Made by a program: the position numbers and the translations under genes
Notes under the pieces: model-generated
What the model saw: the letters and a program-made list of their open reading frames with translations, nothing else
The model's database searches: none
Told to the model about the DNA's origin: nothing
Source of the DNA: Janthinobacterium saanense
GTDB taxonomy: Bacteria; Pseudomonadota; Gammaproteobacteria; Burkholderiales; Burkholderiaceae_D
Length of the DNA stretch: 64,000 nucleotides
Direction: 5' to 3'
Assembly (NCBI RefSeq): GCF_014200675.1
Contig: NZ_JACHCI010000018.1
Location: 61,361 to 125,360, forward strand
Part shown: positions 41,401-49,165 of the stretch, in pieces
Layout: each line of letters opens with the position of its first letter
Numbering within the stretch: position 1 is the first letter of the stretch

Positions 41401-41729
41401 ATGCGATGGGCTTGCGCTTGTCGATCGACGATTTTGGCACCGGCTATTCCAGCCTGGCGTATCTGAAGCGCTTCCCCGTCAAGAAGGTCAAGATCGACCG
41501 CGCCTTCATCAAGGACCTGGGGCAGAGCGCGGAAGACCGCGCCATCGTCTCGGCCATCATCGCGCTGGCCGACAGCCTGCAATTGTCGGCCGTGGCCGAG
41601 GGCGTGGAAACGGAAGAACAGTTTGCCCTGCTGCAGGCCAGCGGTTGCCGCTATGCGCAGGGCTATCTGTTCTCGGCTCCGGTACCTGCGGTCAATGCGC
41701 AGGCACTGCTGGAGCGCAGTTCTTCTTAA
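38466..41729 (+). CDS. PAS-GGDEF-EAL cyclic-di-GMP protein
   Basis: A 1087-residue cytoplasmic signalling protein without clear membrane helices. Five PAS-like modules repeat the pattern '(AIL) - R-N-x-E-M-F-G-Y' (for example CNPRFAEMFGY, YNTGFAEMFRY, CNSKMEELFGY) over about residues 10-610. A GGDEF domain follows with the intact signature RLGGDEFVVL at about 736, then an EAL domain in which the first motif is EVLLRW (Val for Ala), with the later DDFGTGYSS and VKKVKIDRAFI intact. The start is ATG at 38466; no strong ribosome site is seen. It would be a multi-sensor c-di-GMP cyclase or phosphodiesterase. Confidence 0.92.
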   Translation: MNRVPTSFHTIDYALQLIALPACACDAGGVVLAANSALHSLLGMDVTGQLLADCFSDTYRVSSSSMLRGALGPAGRERHWESNLQGGIAVQIWSKPLLLADASMGATLVLADISVRQMDQQALRKTLLEQQAILESAAVGILFSKAGIIEECNIRAAEMLGYARHQLTRLPGVALYRSAQHYQELGLAATPLLAKGKSFCTELELRRQDGTLFWSRLHGRAVDPLHPEDGTVWIIEDISDHRRDEDQLRHAMLEQQAILDNASVGILFSRSRLILRCNPRFAEMFGYTQQELTGRAAAELFPSPDAYAQFGLQAAPRLGQGLPYEQEEAQFRRRDGSLFWCRIRANAVDQEQNQEGAIWILEDVSVSRQTQMEVAAIMTNASVSILFTKQRLITRYNTGFAEMFRYRGDEALGLSGRALYVSQHSYDMLGAAAFPFLSVGKPFQTEVDMQRSDGTTLWAQLIAYVVNPDDPGAGTIWIIEDRTEAKRAEESLRNALLENQAILDSAVLGIAVVEGGYNLRCNSKMEELFGYGPGEVNRLSVQALYPDLASWKAARGETARDFEAGRVHMAEYQLVRKDGSRFWARLSGRPFDLAQVHGRSVWMVDDVTARREAADAVRRARDELELRVFERTAELAGANTQLQDEIIERRQAEARVHHMAYHDSLTGLPNRALLTDRLERAILASQRSARKLAVMFIDLDRFKTINDSLGHMTGDSLLKEVASRLCRAVRASDTVARLGGDEFVVLVPGIRGADEAARVAEKIIESLMPAFPIDGHVLHITPSIGICVYPDDGGDVDALMRHADAAMYHAKGNGRNNYQFFTHAMNQAAALHFDLESSLRTALAQDQFELVYQPVIDIATRSLHGMEVLLRWRRPGHGLVLPDRFIPIMEENGLIVPVGEWVMRRACEQSMAWQAQGLLPVPLAVNLSPRQFMHKGLVASIAAILRESGIDPALLEFEITETALMQHGEHTLDILRQINAMGLRLSIDDFGTGYSSLAYLKRFPVKKVKIDRAFIKDLGQSAEDRAIVSAIIALADSLQLSAVAEGVETEEQFALLQASGCRYAQGYLFSAPVPAVNAQALLERSSS

Positions 41730-42490
41730 TCGATGGTGGCCACGACCGGTGCGTGGTCGGAAGGCTGTTCCCACTTGCGTGGCACCCGGTCGATGCTGCA
41801 GGCGCTGCAGCGCGCTACCAGGGCCGGCGACAGTAAAATATGGTCGATGCGCAGGCCCTTGTTCAGGCGGAAGCCCAGCTGGCGGTAATCCCACCAGCTG
41901 AACGATTTTTCCGCTTGCTCGAACAGGCGGAAGGCGTCGCTCAGGCCGATGTCGAGCAGGCGCTGCAGGGCGGCGCGTTCCTTGCTTGATACCAGCACCT
42001 GGCCAGCCCAGGCGACCGGATCGTGCACGTCGCGGTCGTCGGGTGCGATGTTGTAGTCGCCCACCACCGCCAGTTGCGGATGCAAACGTGCTTCTTCGGC
42101 CAGCCAGTCGTGCAGGGAGGCCAGCCAGCCCAGCTTGTATTCATATTTGTCGGAGTCGACGCTCTGGCCATTGGGCACATAGGCGCACACCACGCGCACG
42201 CCGGCGATGGTGGCGGCCAGGATGCGCTGCTGCGCATCTTCATAGAGCGGGTTGTTCTTGACGACGTCGGTGATCGGCAGCTTCGACAGGATGGCCACGC
42301 CGTTATAGGTTTTCTGGCCGCTGAAGACGACCTGGTAGCCGGCCGCTTCGATCTCGGCGACGGGGAATTTGTCATCCGTCAGTTTGGTCTCTTGCAGGCA
42401 CAATATGTCGACCGGGTTGTCGGCCAGCCACTGCAGCACTTGTGGCAGGCGCACTTTCAGCGAGTTGACGTTCCAGGTGGCGAGTTTCAT
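41726..42490 (-). CDS. xth: exodeoxyribonuclease III
   Basis: A 254-residue AP endonuclease/3' exonuclease of DNA repair. MKLATWNVNSLKVRLPQVL, the catalytic QETKL, YNGVAILSK, GDYNIAPDDRDVHDP and terminal SDHAPVVATID are the family signatures. The stop overlaps the stop of the PAS-GGDEF-EAL gene (TTAA shared), so the two transcripts collide tail to tail. Confidence 0.95.
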   Translation of the reverse strand: MKLATWNVNSLKVRLPQVLQWLADNPVDILCLQETKLTDDKFPVAEIEAAGYQVVFSGQKTYNGVAILSKLPITDVVKNNPLYEDAQQRILAATIAGVRVVCAYVPNGQSVDSDKYEYKLGWLASLHDWLAEEARLHPQLAVVGDYNIAPDDRDVHDPVAWAGQVLVSSKERAALQRLLDIGLSDAFRLFEQAEKSFSWWDYRQLGFRLNKGLRIDHILLSPALVARCSACSIDRVPRKWEQPSDHAPVVATID

Positions 42491-43083
42491 GGGGTGGTCC
42501 TTGTTTGATGGGCTGACGATAGGCGCGAATCTTACCGCATGCGTGTCATTGGCGTCCTGCCTGCCAGCCTGCCGTTTCTTGCTGTTCACTGTCAGGCACT
42601 GAAAATATGTGCAAGTTTATTTGCTCTAAGGTAAAATTAATATAGAAAAAGTATTTATTTTTAGCCAATCGTAACGCATGTATATTATGTTTTTGTGTAT
42701 GATTGACCAAGCCTGAGGTTTGATTTGGCATAAGTGTTTCGATTGGTGCGCCACCTGTCGCTTTTTCATGCGATAAAGCTTAAAGTTTCTCGCTAAATCG
42801 CGATAAAAACTACTAAAATGGCGCAATGTAACAACTGTGTCACACAGATTTGTTGCAGCTTATAACTAAACAAGTAGGAATCAGTTGTAATTGCTATTCC
42901 GAATTACATGACCACTGCGCCGTGGGCGAATCGCAGAATTCGCCCTTAGGCGCCGCCAGACTTGTTATGCAAATTGCAGTACTACATCTTGGATACTATT
43001 TTGCAGCATCAATAAATGGTACTATTTGGAAATATTGCAGTTTTAATAGTGAGACTTGCGCGTAGCATTTGCAAAGGAAGAAA
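42491..43083. other. AT-rich intergenic region with a hairpin
   Basis: 593 bases without a credible gene. A structured element lies at 42917-42953: outer arms GCGCC/GGCGC, inner arms GGGCGAAT and ATTCGCCC around CGCAGA. No T run follows. A 71-codon open frame crossing it has no family character and was rejected. Confidence 0.6.
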
Positions 43084-43461
43084 ATGCGAACTGCATTTGA
43101 AGCGTGGGCGCAGCGTGACGGCCACATTGTGCGGCGAAGAGAAGACAAGCCGGAAGAGTACCTGATTTTTGAAACCCAGCGGCGCTGGGTGATCTGGCAG
43201 GCTGCTTTGACGCATGGCAAGACGGCTACCAAGCCGCGCGTCAGTGCGGCTGAAAAGGCGGCCAAAGCCCAGGCGCTGCGTGCACTGGAAATTTCGTCTG
43301 ATGAAGCCGCCGTGCGCAACAAGGTACTCAATGAAGTGCTTGAGGCTTTCAGCGGCGCCGATGGCGCTGCCGGCATGGAAAGCATTTTGAAAGTGATCCA
43401 GGGCTTGAAAATCAAGCAAAAGGCGCTGGCCGACGACAAAAGCGAAGATTCCACAGCTTGA
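43084..43461 (+). CDS. conserved-type hypothetical protein
   Basis: A 125-residue soluble protein, not recognised. ATG at 43084 follows AGGAAG. It has an N-terminal aromatic region (FEAWAQRDGH, RRWVIWQAALTHG), an Ala/Lys/Glu helix, and a C-terminal helix (MESILKVIQGLKIKQKAL). The first half, with its 'YLIFETQRRWVIWQ' pattern, resembles small phage- or plasmid-associated proteins that share a WxxWQxA motif. It begins a row of small same-strand genes. Confidence 0.65.
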   Translation: MRTAFEAWAQRDGHIVRRREDKPEEYLIFETQRRWVIWQAALTHGKTATKPRVSAAEKAAKAQALRALEISSDEAAVRNKVLNEVLEAFSGADGAAGMESILKVIQGLKIKQKALADDKSEDSTA

Positions 43462-43471
43462 GGGGACGGCC

Positions 43472-43660
43472 ATGCGTTACAGGCATTACAAGGGCGGCAT
43501 ATACGAACTGGTGTGCGAAGCCACGCTGGAATCGGACCTGACGCCCATGATCGTCTACCGCGCCACTGACGGCTCGATCTGGACCCGGCCGAAAGACGTG
43601 TTCTTTCAGCTGATCGAGGTCGACGGCGTCATGGTGCAGCGTTTTGCTCCCATCAACTGA
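43472..43660 (+). CDS. DUF1653 domain protein
   Basis: A 62-residue single-domain protein. The DUF1653 pattern is clear: [20 protein letters not shown], then [20 protein letters not shown], then a final V-x-R-F. Family role unknown. Follows the hypothetical gene by 10 bases. Confidence 0.88.
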   Translation: MRYRHYKGGIYELVCEATLESDLTPMIVYRATDGSIWTRPKDVFFQLIEVDGVMVQRFAPIN

Positions 43661-43680
43661 TGCTTCATTCGGCGGATCTC

Positions 43681-44154
43681 ATGAAAACATCCTTGCTGGC
43701 CAATGGCTTGCTACTGGCCTTGGCCTGTGCCTCGGCGCAGGCTGAAACGATAGGTTCCGTCGATACGGTATTCAAGCTGATCGGCCCTGACCACAAGATC
43801 GTGGTGGAAGCGTACGACGATCCCAAGGTGGGCGGCGTGAGCTGCTATCTGTCGCGCGCCAAGACGGGCGGCATCAAGGGCGCCGTCGGCCTGGCTGAAG
43901 ACAAGGCCGATGCGGCCGTCGCCTGCCGCCAGGTAGGGCCGCTGCAATTCAAGGGCAAGCTGCCGCAGCAGGAAGAGGTGTTCAGCGAACGCGCTTCCCT
44001 CTTTTTCAAGCATGTGCGGGTGGTGCGCATGGTCGACGCCAAGCGCAATGCGCTGGTCTACCTCGTGTATTCAGACCGCCTGGTCGATGGCAGCCCTAAA
44101 AATAGCGTGACTGCCGTCGCCGTGCCGGCCGACCAGCCGATTCCCGTACGCTAG
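43681..44154 (+). CDS. creA: CreA family exported protein
   Basis: A 157-residue periplasmic protein of unknown role. The signal peptide ends ACASAQA. CreA pattern: [20 protein letters not shown], then [18 protein letters not shown], then [33 protein letters not shown] text. ATG at 43681 fits the family start better than an earlier in-frame ATG at 43660. Situated 20 bases after the DUF1653 gene. Confidence 0.88.
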   Translation: MKTSLLANGLLLALACASAQAETIGSVDTVFKLIGPDHKIVVEAYDDPKVGGVSCYLSRAKTGGIKGAVGLAEDKADAAVACRQVGPLQFKGKLPQQEEVFSERASLFFKHVRVVRMVDAKRNALVYLVYSDRLVDGSPKNSVTAVAVPADQPIPVR

Positions 44155-44161
44155 ATACTCC

Positions 44162-44689
44162 ATGCGCCGTCGAACCGCCATTGCCGCTGTTGGACTGCTG
44201 TCCGCGCTGGGCGGCTGCGCCACGCTGACCGGCAACACCGACCAGATGGTGCTGGTGCAAACCATCCAGGATAACCGCGAGCTGTATGGCGCCGGTTGCA
44301 TCCTGAGCAATGACGTGGGCAAGTGGTTTGTCACCACGCCCGGCCGCATCACCATCCGCAAGAGCCAGGCGCCGCTCAAGGTCGATTGCCGGAAGACTGG
44401 TTCGCCGGCCGTCGTGACCGATAACGCCATAGCCCCCAAGCTCAATGGCAGCGTGTGGGGCAATGTGATCCTGACCCTGGGCGTCGGTTATTTTGTCGAC
44501 CGCAACACGGGCGCCGGCTTCGATTACCCGTCCACCCTGACCATCATCATGCAAGACCCGGCGCGCCTGGTTCCGCCGCCTGCACCCGTCGCCGCCAGGC
44601 CAGCCGCTGCGCCAGCCGAAGCGACACCGCAGCCGGTGGTACAGCCCAGGGTAATGCCGTCACCGGTGCCAGACCCTGTGGTATATTAA
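44162..44689 (+). CDS. lipoprotein of unknown function
   Basis: A 175-residue predicted lipoprotein: MRRRTAIAAVGLLSALGG-C is a good signal and lipobox. The body contains IQDNRELYGAGCILSND, KWFVTTPGRITIRKS and a glycine-rich GYFVDRNTGAGFDYPSTLTI segment, ending in a Pro/Ala tail. Pattern and size suggest a small outer-membrane lipoprotein family common in Proteobacteria, but I cannot name it. It follows creA by seven bases. Confidence 0.8.
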   Translation: MRRRTAIAAVGLLSALGGCATLTGNTDQMVLVQTIQDNRELYGAGCILSNDVGKWFVTTPGRITIRKSQAPLKVDCRKTGSPAVVTDNAIAPKLNGSVWGNVILTLGVGYFVDRNTGAGFDYPSTLTIIMQDPARLVPPPAPVAARPAAAPAEATPQPVVQPRVMPSPVPDPVVY

Positions 44690-44703
44690 AATCTCTCGCA
44701 CAT

Positions 44704-44742
44704 AAAAAAGCCGCCTTGATGATTCATCATGGCGGCTTTTTT
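44704..44742. terminator. terminator after the lipoprotein gene
   Basis: A run of six A, stem GCCGCC-TGATG with CATCA-GGCGGC, and six T. Usable in both directions. The palindromic repeat that follows separates it from pepA. Confidence 0.85.
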
Positions 44743-44753
44743 GCAAGGTCACA

Positions 44754-44871
44754 ACGCCTGATAAAACCGTAGCGAGCGGAAGGTAGAGGTGGCTGAGAAG
44801 CGCAACCGTACTTTAGTACGGTGAGCATCGCAGGCCGCCTATACCGACGCGCAGTAGGTTTTATCAGGTGT
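44754..44871. repeat. long imperfect palindromic intergenic repeat
   Basis: A roughly 118-bp structured element. Outer arms CCTGATAAAACC (44757-44768) and GGTTTTATCAGG (44857-44868) are perfect complements. Inside, GGTGGC pairs with GCCGCC, and GGTA with TACC. The centre is the palindrome ACCGTACT-TT-AGTACGGT (44805-44822). It lies between the convergent lipoprotein gene and pepA. It resembles a REP/MITE-like mobile or regulatory repeat, but only one copy is in this window. Confidence 0.75.
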
Positions 44872-44876
44872 CAGGC

Positions 44877-46370
44877 TTATACGCGGTTGATCAGGAAGGT
44901 GGTCAGCAGGGGAACGGGACGTCCGGTCGCGCCTTTGGCGGCGCCCGATTTCCATGCCGTGCCGGCGATATCCAGATGGGCCCAGGTGTACTTCTTGGTG
45001 AAGTTTTCCAGGAAGGCCGCTGCCGTCACCGAACCGCCGCCTGGCGTGCCGATGTTGGCCAGGTCGGCGAAGTTCGATTTCAGCTGCTCGTTATAAGCCT
45101 CTTCGATCGGCATGCGCCATGCGGTGTCGCTCGCCTGCTTGCCCGCTGCCAGCAGTTCATTGGCCAGCGCGTCATGCGCTGCATCGCTGCGTGTAAACAG
45201 GCCGCTGTTGTGGTGGCCCAGCGCGATCACGCAGGCGCCCGTCAGGGTGGCGATATCGACCACGGCTGCCGGCTTGAAGCGTTCGGCGTAGGTCAGTGCA
45301 TCGCACAGTACCAGACGGCCTTCGGCATCCGTGTTCAGGATTTCGATGGTCAAACCATTCATCGAGGTGACGACGTCGCCCGGTTTGGTGGCGCGGCCCG
45401 ATGGCATGTTTTCGCAGGCGGCGATGACGCCGATCACGTTCAGCTTCAGGTTCATTTCGCCGATGGCGCGGAAGGTGCCCAGTACCGACGCGGCGCCGCA
45501 CATATCGTATTTCATCTCATCCATGCCAGGACCGGCCTTGAGCGAGATGCCGCCCGTGTCGAAAGTGATACCTTTGCCAACCAGTACCACAGGCGCATCC
45601 TTGGCCTTGCCGCCCATGTGTTTCAGGACGATGAACTTCGGCGGCTGTTCGCTGCCGTTGGTGACCGACAGGAAGCTGCCCATTTTCAGCGCTTCGAGTT
45701 GTTTGCGGTCCAGTACTTCGACTTCAAACTTGTAATCCTTGGCCAGCTGCTTGGCCGTGTTGGCCAGGTAGGTCGGGTTGGCGATGTTCGCCGGCAGGTC
45801 GCCCAGGTTGCGGGTCAGGTCCGAGCCGTTGGCGATGGCAGTCGCTTGCGCCAGCGCGCCGCGCGTGGCCGCTGTGGCAGGGGCCGACAGGACGATCTTG
45901 CGCACGCCTGCTGGTGCCGGGTCTTTCTTGCTCTTTTGCGTATCGTTGCGATACTCGCTATCGTGTGCGGCTTGCACCACGCAACGGATAGCCCAATTCA
46001 CGTCGCGCTCTTTCACTTCCTGCAGCGGTAATGCGATAATGGCGTCCGCAGCGCCCAGCGAGCCGAATGCCTTCAAGGTAGCTTGCACGCCGGTGGCGAA
46101 GCTTTTTTCGCTGACGGATTCATCGCTGCCCATGCCGACCAGCAGGACGCGGTCGGCGGTGACACCTTCCACGCCGCGCAGCAGCAATGTGCTGCCAGGT
46201 TTGCCGCTAATGTCGCCGGACTTCAGCGCAGCCGTAATGGCACCCTTGCTGTCCAGCGATTTTGCCGCTGGCGACAGTTTTTTGTTTTCGAATACCGCAA
46301 CCGCGATGCATCCGCTTTTGGCAGCGCCCAGAGTGCTCTTGGTATCGAATGCTTTTATGCTAAAGTCCAT
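44877..46370 (-). CDS. pepA: leucyl aminopeptidase PepA
   Basis: A 497-residue cytosolic M17 aminopeptidase. The signature [14 protein letters not shown] is exact, and [15 protein letters not shown] and [16 protein letters not shown] are present, so the two-metal site looks intact. The ATG at 46370 follows GGAGAACAAA; an earlier in-frame ATG at 46388 is less likely. In many Gram-negatives pepA and lptF are divergent, as here. Confidence 0.95.
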   Translation of the reverse strand: MDFSIKAFDTKSTLGAAKSGCIAVAVFENKKLSPAAKSLDSKGAITAALKSGDISGKPGSTLLLRGVEGVTADRVLLVGMGSDESVSEKSFATGVQATLKAFGSLGAADAIIALPLQEVKERDVNWAIRCVVQAAHDSEYRNDTQKSKKDPAPAGVRKIVLSAPATAATRGALAQATAIANGSDLTRNLGDLPANIANPTYLANTAKQLAKDYKFEVEVLDRKQLEALKMGSFLSVTNGSEQPPKFIVLKHMGGKAKDAPVVLVGKGITFDTGGISLKAGPGMDEMKYDMCGAASVLGTFRAIGEMNLKLNVIGVIAACENMPSGRATKPGDVVTSMNGLTIEILNTDAEGRLVLCDALTYAERFKPAAVVDIATLTGACVIALGHHNSGLFTRSDAAHDALANELLAAGKQASDTAWRMPIEEAYNEQLKSNFADLANIGTPGGGSVTAAAFLENFTKKYTWAHLDIAGTAWKSGAAKGATGRPVPLLTTFLINRV

Positions 46371-46393
46371 TTTGTTCTCCGTTTTCATTTACT

Positions 46394-46407
46394 AGTAACG
46401 TGTTACT
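46394..46407. promoter_or_regulatory. inverted repeat between pepA and lptF
   Basis: AGTAAC-GT-GTTACT, two six-base arms in a 67-base divergent promoter gap. It could be an operator for either gene. Just beyond it a TATAAA-like box at 46426-46431 ends six bases before the lptF ATG. Confidence 0.4.
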
Positions 46408-46437
46408 CAACTAACTGACCCGAATTATAAACTCCGA

Positions 46438-47586
46438 ATGATCTTTCAACGCGCCCTTCGACGTGAATTGGCTAGTGCCGCCGGGGCCACCTTCACTGTT
46501 TTATTCAGCATCCTGCTCACCTGGATGCTGATCGGCATACTCGGCAAGGCCGCAGGCGGCAAGATCGCCTCGTCCGACGTCCTGTCCCTGATCGTCTTTT
46601 CCGCGCTGATGCAGCTGCCCACGATCCTCATCCTCACCGGCTTCATCTCGGTGCTGATGGTGGTCACGCGCAGTTACCGCGAATCTGAAATGGTGGTGTG
46701 GTTCGCCTCGGGCCTGAGCCTGCGGCGCTGGATCTGGCCGGTGCTCAGCTTCGGCCTGCCGCTGGTGATACTGACGGCCGTCCTGAGCCTGTATGCTACG
46801 CCATGGGCGCAGAAAAAAAGCGATGAATACGTGACGCGCTTTGAAAAACGCGAAGATTTGCAAAAAGTCACGCCGGGCCAGTTCCGCGAATCGGCCGGCA
46901 GCAACCGTATCTTTTTCGTTGAAGGCAGCAGCGGCGAGAAAAGCCTGGTGCACAATGTCTTCGTCAATACCGTCGATGACAAGGGCGCCGCCGTGGTGGT
47001 CGTCGCCAGGGAAGGCGTGATCAATACCGATGCCAAGGGCGAGCGCTTCCTGGTGCTCAAGAATGGCCGCCGCTACCAGGGTACGCCGACCCAGCCCGAT
47101 TTCCAGACCATGGAATTCGAGCAGTACATCATGCGCATCGAAAGCAAGCAGCAAGACCTGGGCGCCGACCTGGGCGTGCGTGCCATGAGCACCATGGCGC
47201 TGGTGCGCGATCCGAATCCATTCACCATGGCCGAATTGCTATGGCGGGTCAGCGCGCCGCTGATCGCCCTGATGCTGATCCTGCTGGCCATTCCGCTGGG
47301 CTTCGTTAATCCGCGCGCCGGCAGTTCGGCCAACCTGATTGTGGCCCTGCTGATCTTTTTCACCTACAGCAATCTGATCAAGGTGGCCGAGGCCAGCGTG
47401 AAACAGGGGCGGGTGGGCTTTGGCGTGGCCTGGTGGCCTTTGCACCTGTTGGCGGCACTGGCCGTGGTGGCCCTGTTCGCCTGGCGCCTGAATGTGAATC
47501 ACCGCTACCATCCGCTGGTCCTGCTGGCGTCCTTCAAGCGCGCTCGCCGTAGCGGCAATATCTGTAAAAAAGCGGATCCGAAATGA
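46438..47586 (+). CDS. lptF: LPS export ABC permease LptF
   Basis: A 382-residue inner-membrane half of the LptB2FG lipopolysaccharide extractor. Six helices: three near the N-terminus (FTVLFSILLTWMLIGILG and two more), a periplasmic jellyroll about 130-265, three at the C-terminus (PLIALMLILLAIPLGFVNPR). The conserved FQRALRRELASAAGATF start is present. There is no clear ribosome site before the ATG. It overlaps lptG by four bases. Confidence 0.94.
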   Translation: MIFQRALRRELASAAGATFTVLFSILLTWMLIGILGKAAGGKIASSDVLSLIVFSALMQLPTILILTGFISVLMVVTRSYRESEMVVWFASGLSLRRWIWPVLSFGLPLVILTAVLSLYATPWAQKKSDEYVTRFEKREDLQKVTPGQFRESAGSNRIFFVEGSSGEKSLVHNVFVNTVDDKGAAVVVVAREGVINTDAKGERFLVLKNGRRYQGTPTQPDFQTMEFEQYIMRIESKQQDLGADLGVRAMSTMALVRDPNPFTMAELLWRVSAPLIALMLILLAIPLGFVNPRAGSSANLIVALLIFFTYSNLIKVAEASVKQGRVGFGVAWWPLHLLAALAVVALFAWRLNVNHRYHPLVLLASFKRARRSGNICKKADPK

Positions 47587-48752
47587 AGATTTTACAACGC
47601 TATTTCGCCGTTTCGATATTCCAGGCGGTGTTTTTCGTCCTGCTGGCCTTTCTGGCGCTGCAGGCGTTTATCGACCTGACGGGCGAGCTGCCCAAGGTGG
47701 GCAAGAACGGCTATACCATCCAGTACGCCTTTCTGTATGTGCTGGTGCTGGTGCCCGGCCATGTGTATGAGGTGATGCCAATTGCAGCGCTGATCGGCAC
47801 CATTTACACGATGGCGCAGTTTGCCGCCAGTTCCGAATTCACCATCATGCGCGCGTCCAGCATGTCGACGGCCATGGCGGCCGGCTTCCTGTTCCGCATC
47901 GGCGTCGTCTTCGTCGTCGTGACCTTCATCTTTGGCGAATTGATCACGCCGCGCACGGAGCCGCTGGCCGAGCGGCTCAAGCTCGCCTCCAGCGGGGCGG
48001 CCGTGTCGAGCGAATTCCGTTCCGGCCTGTGGACCAAGGACATGGTCAAGAGCGACGGCCTGACGGGCACCGTCACCGGTTCGCGCTTCTTCAACGTGGG
48101 CGAAGCACGTCCGGACGGCCAGCTGAAAAACGTCAAGCTGTACGAGTTCGATGCCAGCATGCGCCTGCGCAGCCTGATCATCGCCGCCAGCGCCACTTAC
48201 CAGGGGCAGAATGTCTGGCGGCTGATGGATGTGACGGAAACCTCATTCTCGAATAGCGCCAGCGTCAAACCCGGTTATGAACCCACGCTGAAGAATTACT
48301 ATGGACAGGAAACCAGCCTGGTCAAAACCGTGAAAAGCGCTACCAAGGACATGGTGTCGGAAGTGACGCCGAAGATCCTGACCGTGTCGTCATCCGATCC
48401 TGACCGCATGTCGGCCAGCGAGCTGGCGGTCTACACGCGCCACCTGGCCGAGAACAAACAGGAAACCGAACGTTTCCGCATCGCCTTCTGGAAAAAACTG
48501 ATCGACCCGCTGGCCATTTTCGTGCTGATGGCGCTGGCGCTGCCGTTCGCCTATATGCATACCCGCAGCGGCGGCATCAGCCTGAAGATTTTCATCGGTA
48601 TCATGATCGGCGTGAGCTTCATGCTGGTCAATACCCTGTTCTCGCATCTGGGCTTGCTCAGTACCTGGCCAGCCTTTTTGACGGCTGCGGCGCCTAGCGT
48701 CCTGTACTTGCTGCTGGCGCTTGGCGCCCTGTGGTGGGTGGAGCGGCATTGA
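47583..48752 (+). CDS. lptG: LPS export ABC permease LptG
   Basis: A 389-residue partner of LptF. The start MKILQRYFAVSIFQAVFFVL is typical, and LMALALPFAYMHTRSGG followed by a terminal helix pair is the family end. The periplasmic jellyroll lies at about 130-290. Overlaps the chelatase gene by one base. Confidence 0.94.
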   Translation: MKILQRYFAVSIFQAVFFVLLAFLALQAFIDLTGELPKVGKNGYTIQYAFLYVLVLVPGHVYEVMPIAALIGTIYTMAQFAASSEFTIMRASSMSTAMAAGFLFRIGVVFVVVTFIFGELITPRTEPLAERLKLASSGAAVSSEFRSGLWTKDMVKSDGLTGTVTGSRFFNVGEARPDGQLKNVKLYEFDASMRLRSLIIAASATYQGQNVWRLMDVTETSFSNSASVKPGYEPTLKNYYGQETSLVKTVKSATKDMVSEVTPKILTVSSSDPDRMSASELAVYTRHLAENKQETERFRIAFWKKLIDPLAIFVLMALALPFAYMHTRSGGISLKIFIGIMIGVSFMLVNTLFSHLGLLSTWPAFLTAAAPSVLYLLLALGALWWVERH

Positions 48753-49165
48753 TGACCGGCGTGCATACCGAACAGCAGGCCTTGATCCTGTTCGCGCATG
48801 GCGCGCGCGCCGCATCCTGGGCCGCGCCCTTCGAGCGCCTGCGCGACTTGACGCAATCGCGCTTGCCCGAGACCAGCGTGTACCTGGCCTTCCTTGAGCT
48901 GATGACGCCGCGCCTGCCCGAACTGGTGCAGTCGCTGCTGGCGGCCTTGCCCGGCGAGGCCACGCTGGATGTCACCGTGGTGCCGGTCTTCCTGGGGCAG
49001 GGCGGCCATGTGCTGCGCGACTTGCCGCTGCTGGCCGAACAACTGCGCCACGATCATCCACGCCTGCGCCTGAAGGTGGTCGAGGCCGTGGGTGAAAATG
49101 CCAGGGTGCTGGCCGCCATCGCCGACTATTGCGTGGCCGCTCCCGCTTCACCAGACGACGCTTGA
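48752..49165 (+). CDS. cbiX: CbiX-like sirohydrochlorin chelatase
   Basis: A 137-residue small CbiX (CbiXS) protein. LILFAHGARAASWAAPF holds the catalytic His, and VTVVPVFLGQGGHVLRDLP holds the second metal-binding His. The ATG at 48752 follows GGAG and overlaps the lptG stop. It could insert iron or cobalt into sirohydrochlorin; with CobA and CysI in the window, an iron-siroheme role is plausible (inference). The next gene overlaps its stop. Confidence 0.85.
   Translation: MTGVHTEQQALILFAHGARAASWAAPFERLRDLTQSRLPETSVYLAFLELMTPRLPELVQSLLAALPGEATLDVTVVPVFLGQGGHVLRDLPLLAEQLRHDHPRLRLKVVEAVGENARVLAAIADYCVAAPASPDDA

Noticed and set aside
42932..42946. GAATTCGCCCTT resembles a cloning-vector (TOPO) junction
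   Set aside because: Only 12 bases match, no insert-like reverse junction or vector backbone follows, and the bases are part of a native hairpin.
42850..43065. 71-codon frame in the gap after xth
   Set aside because: No ribosome site, no family character, ends at the following gene's leader.
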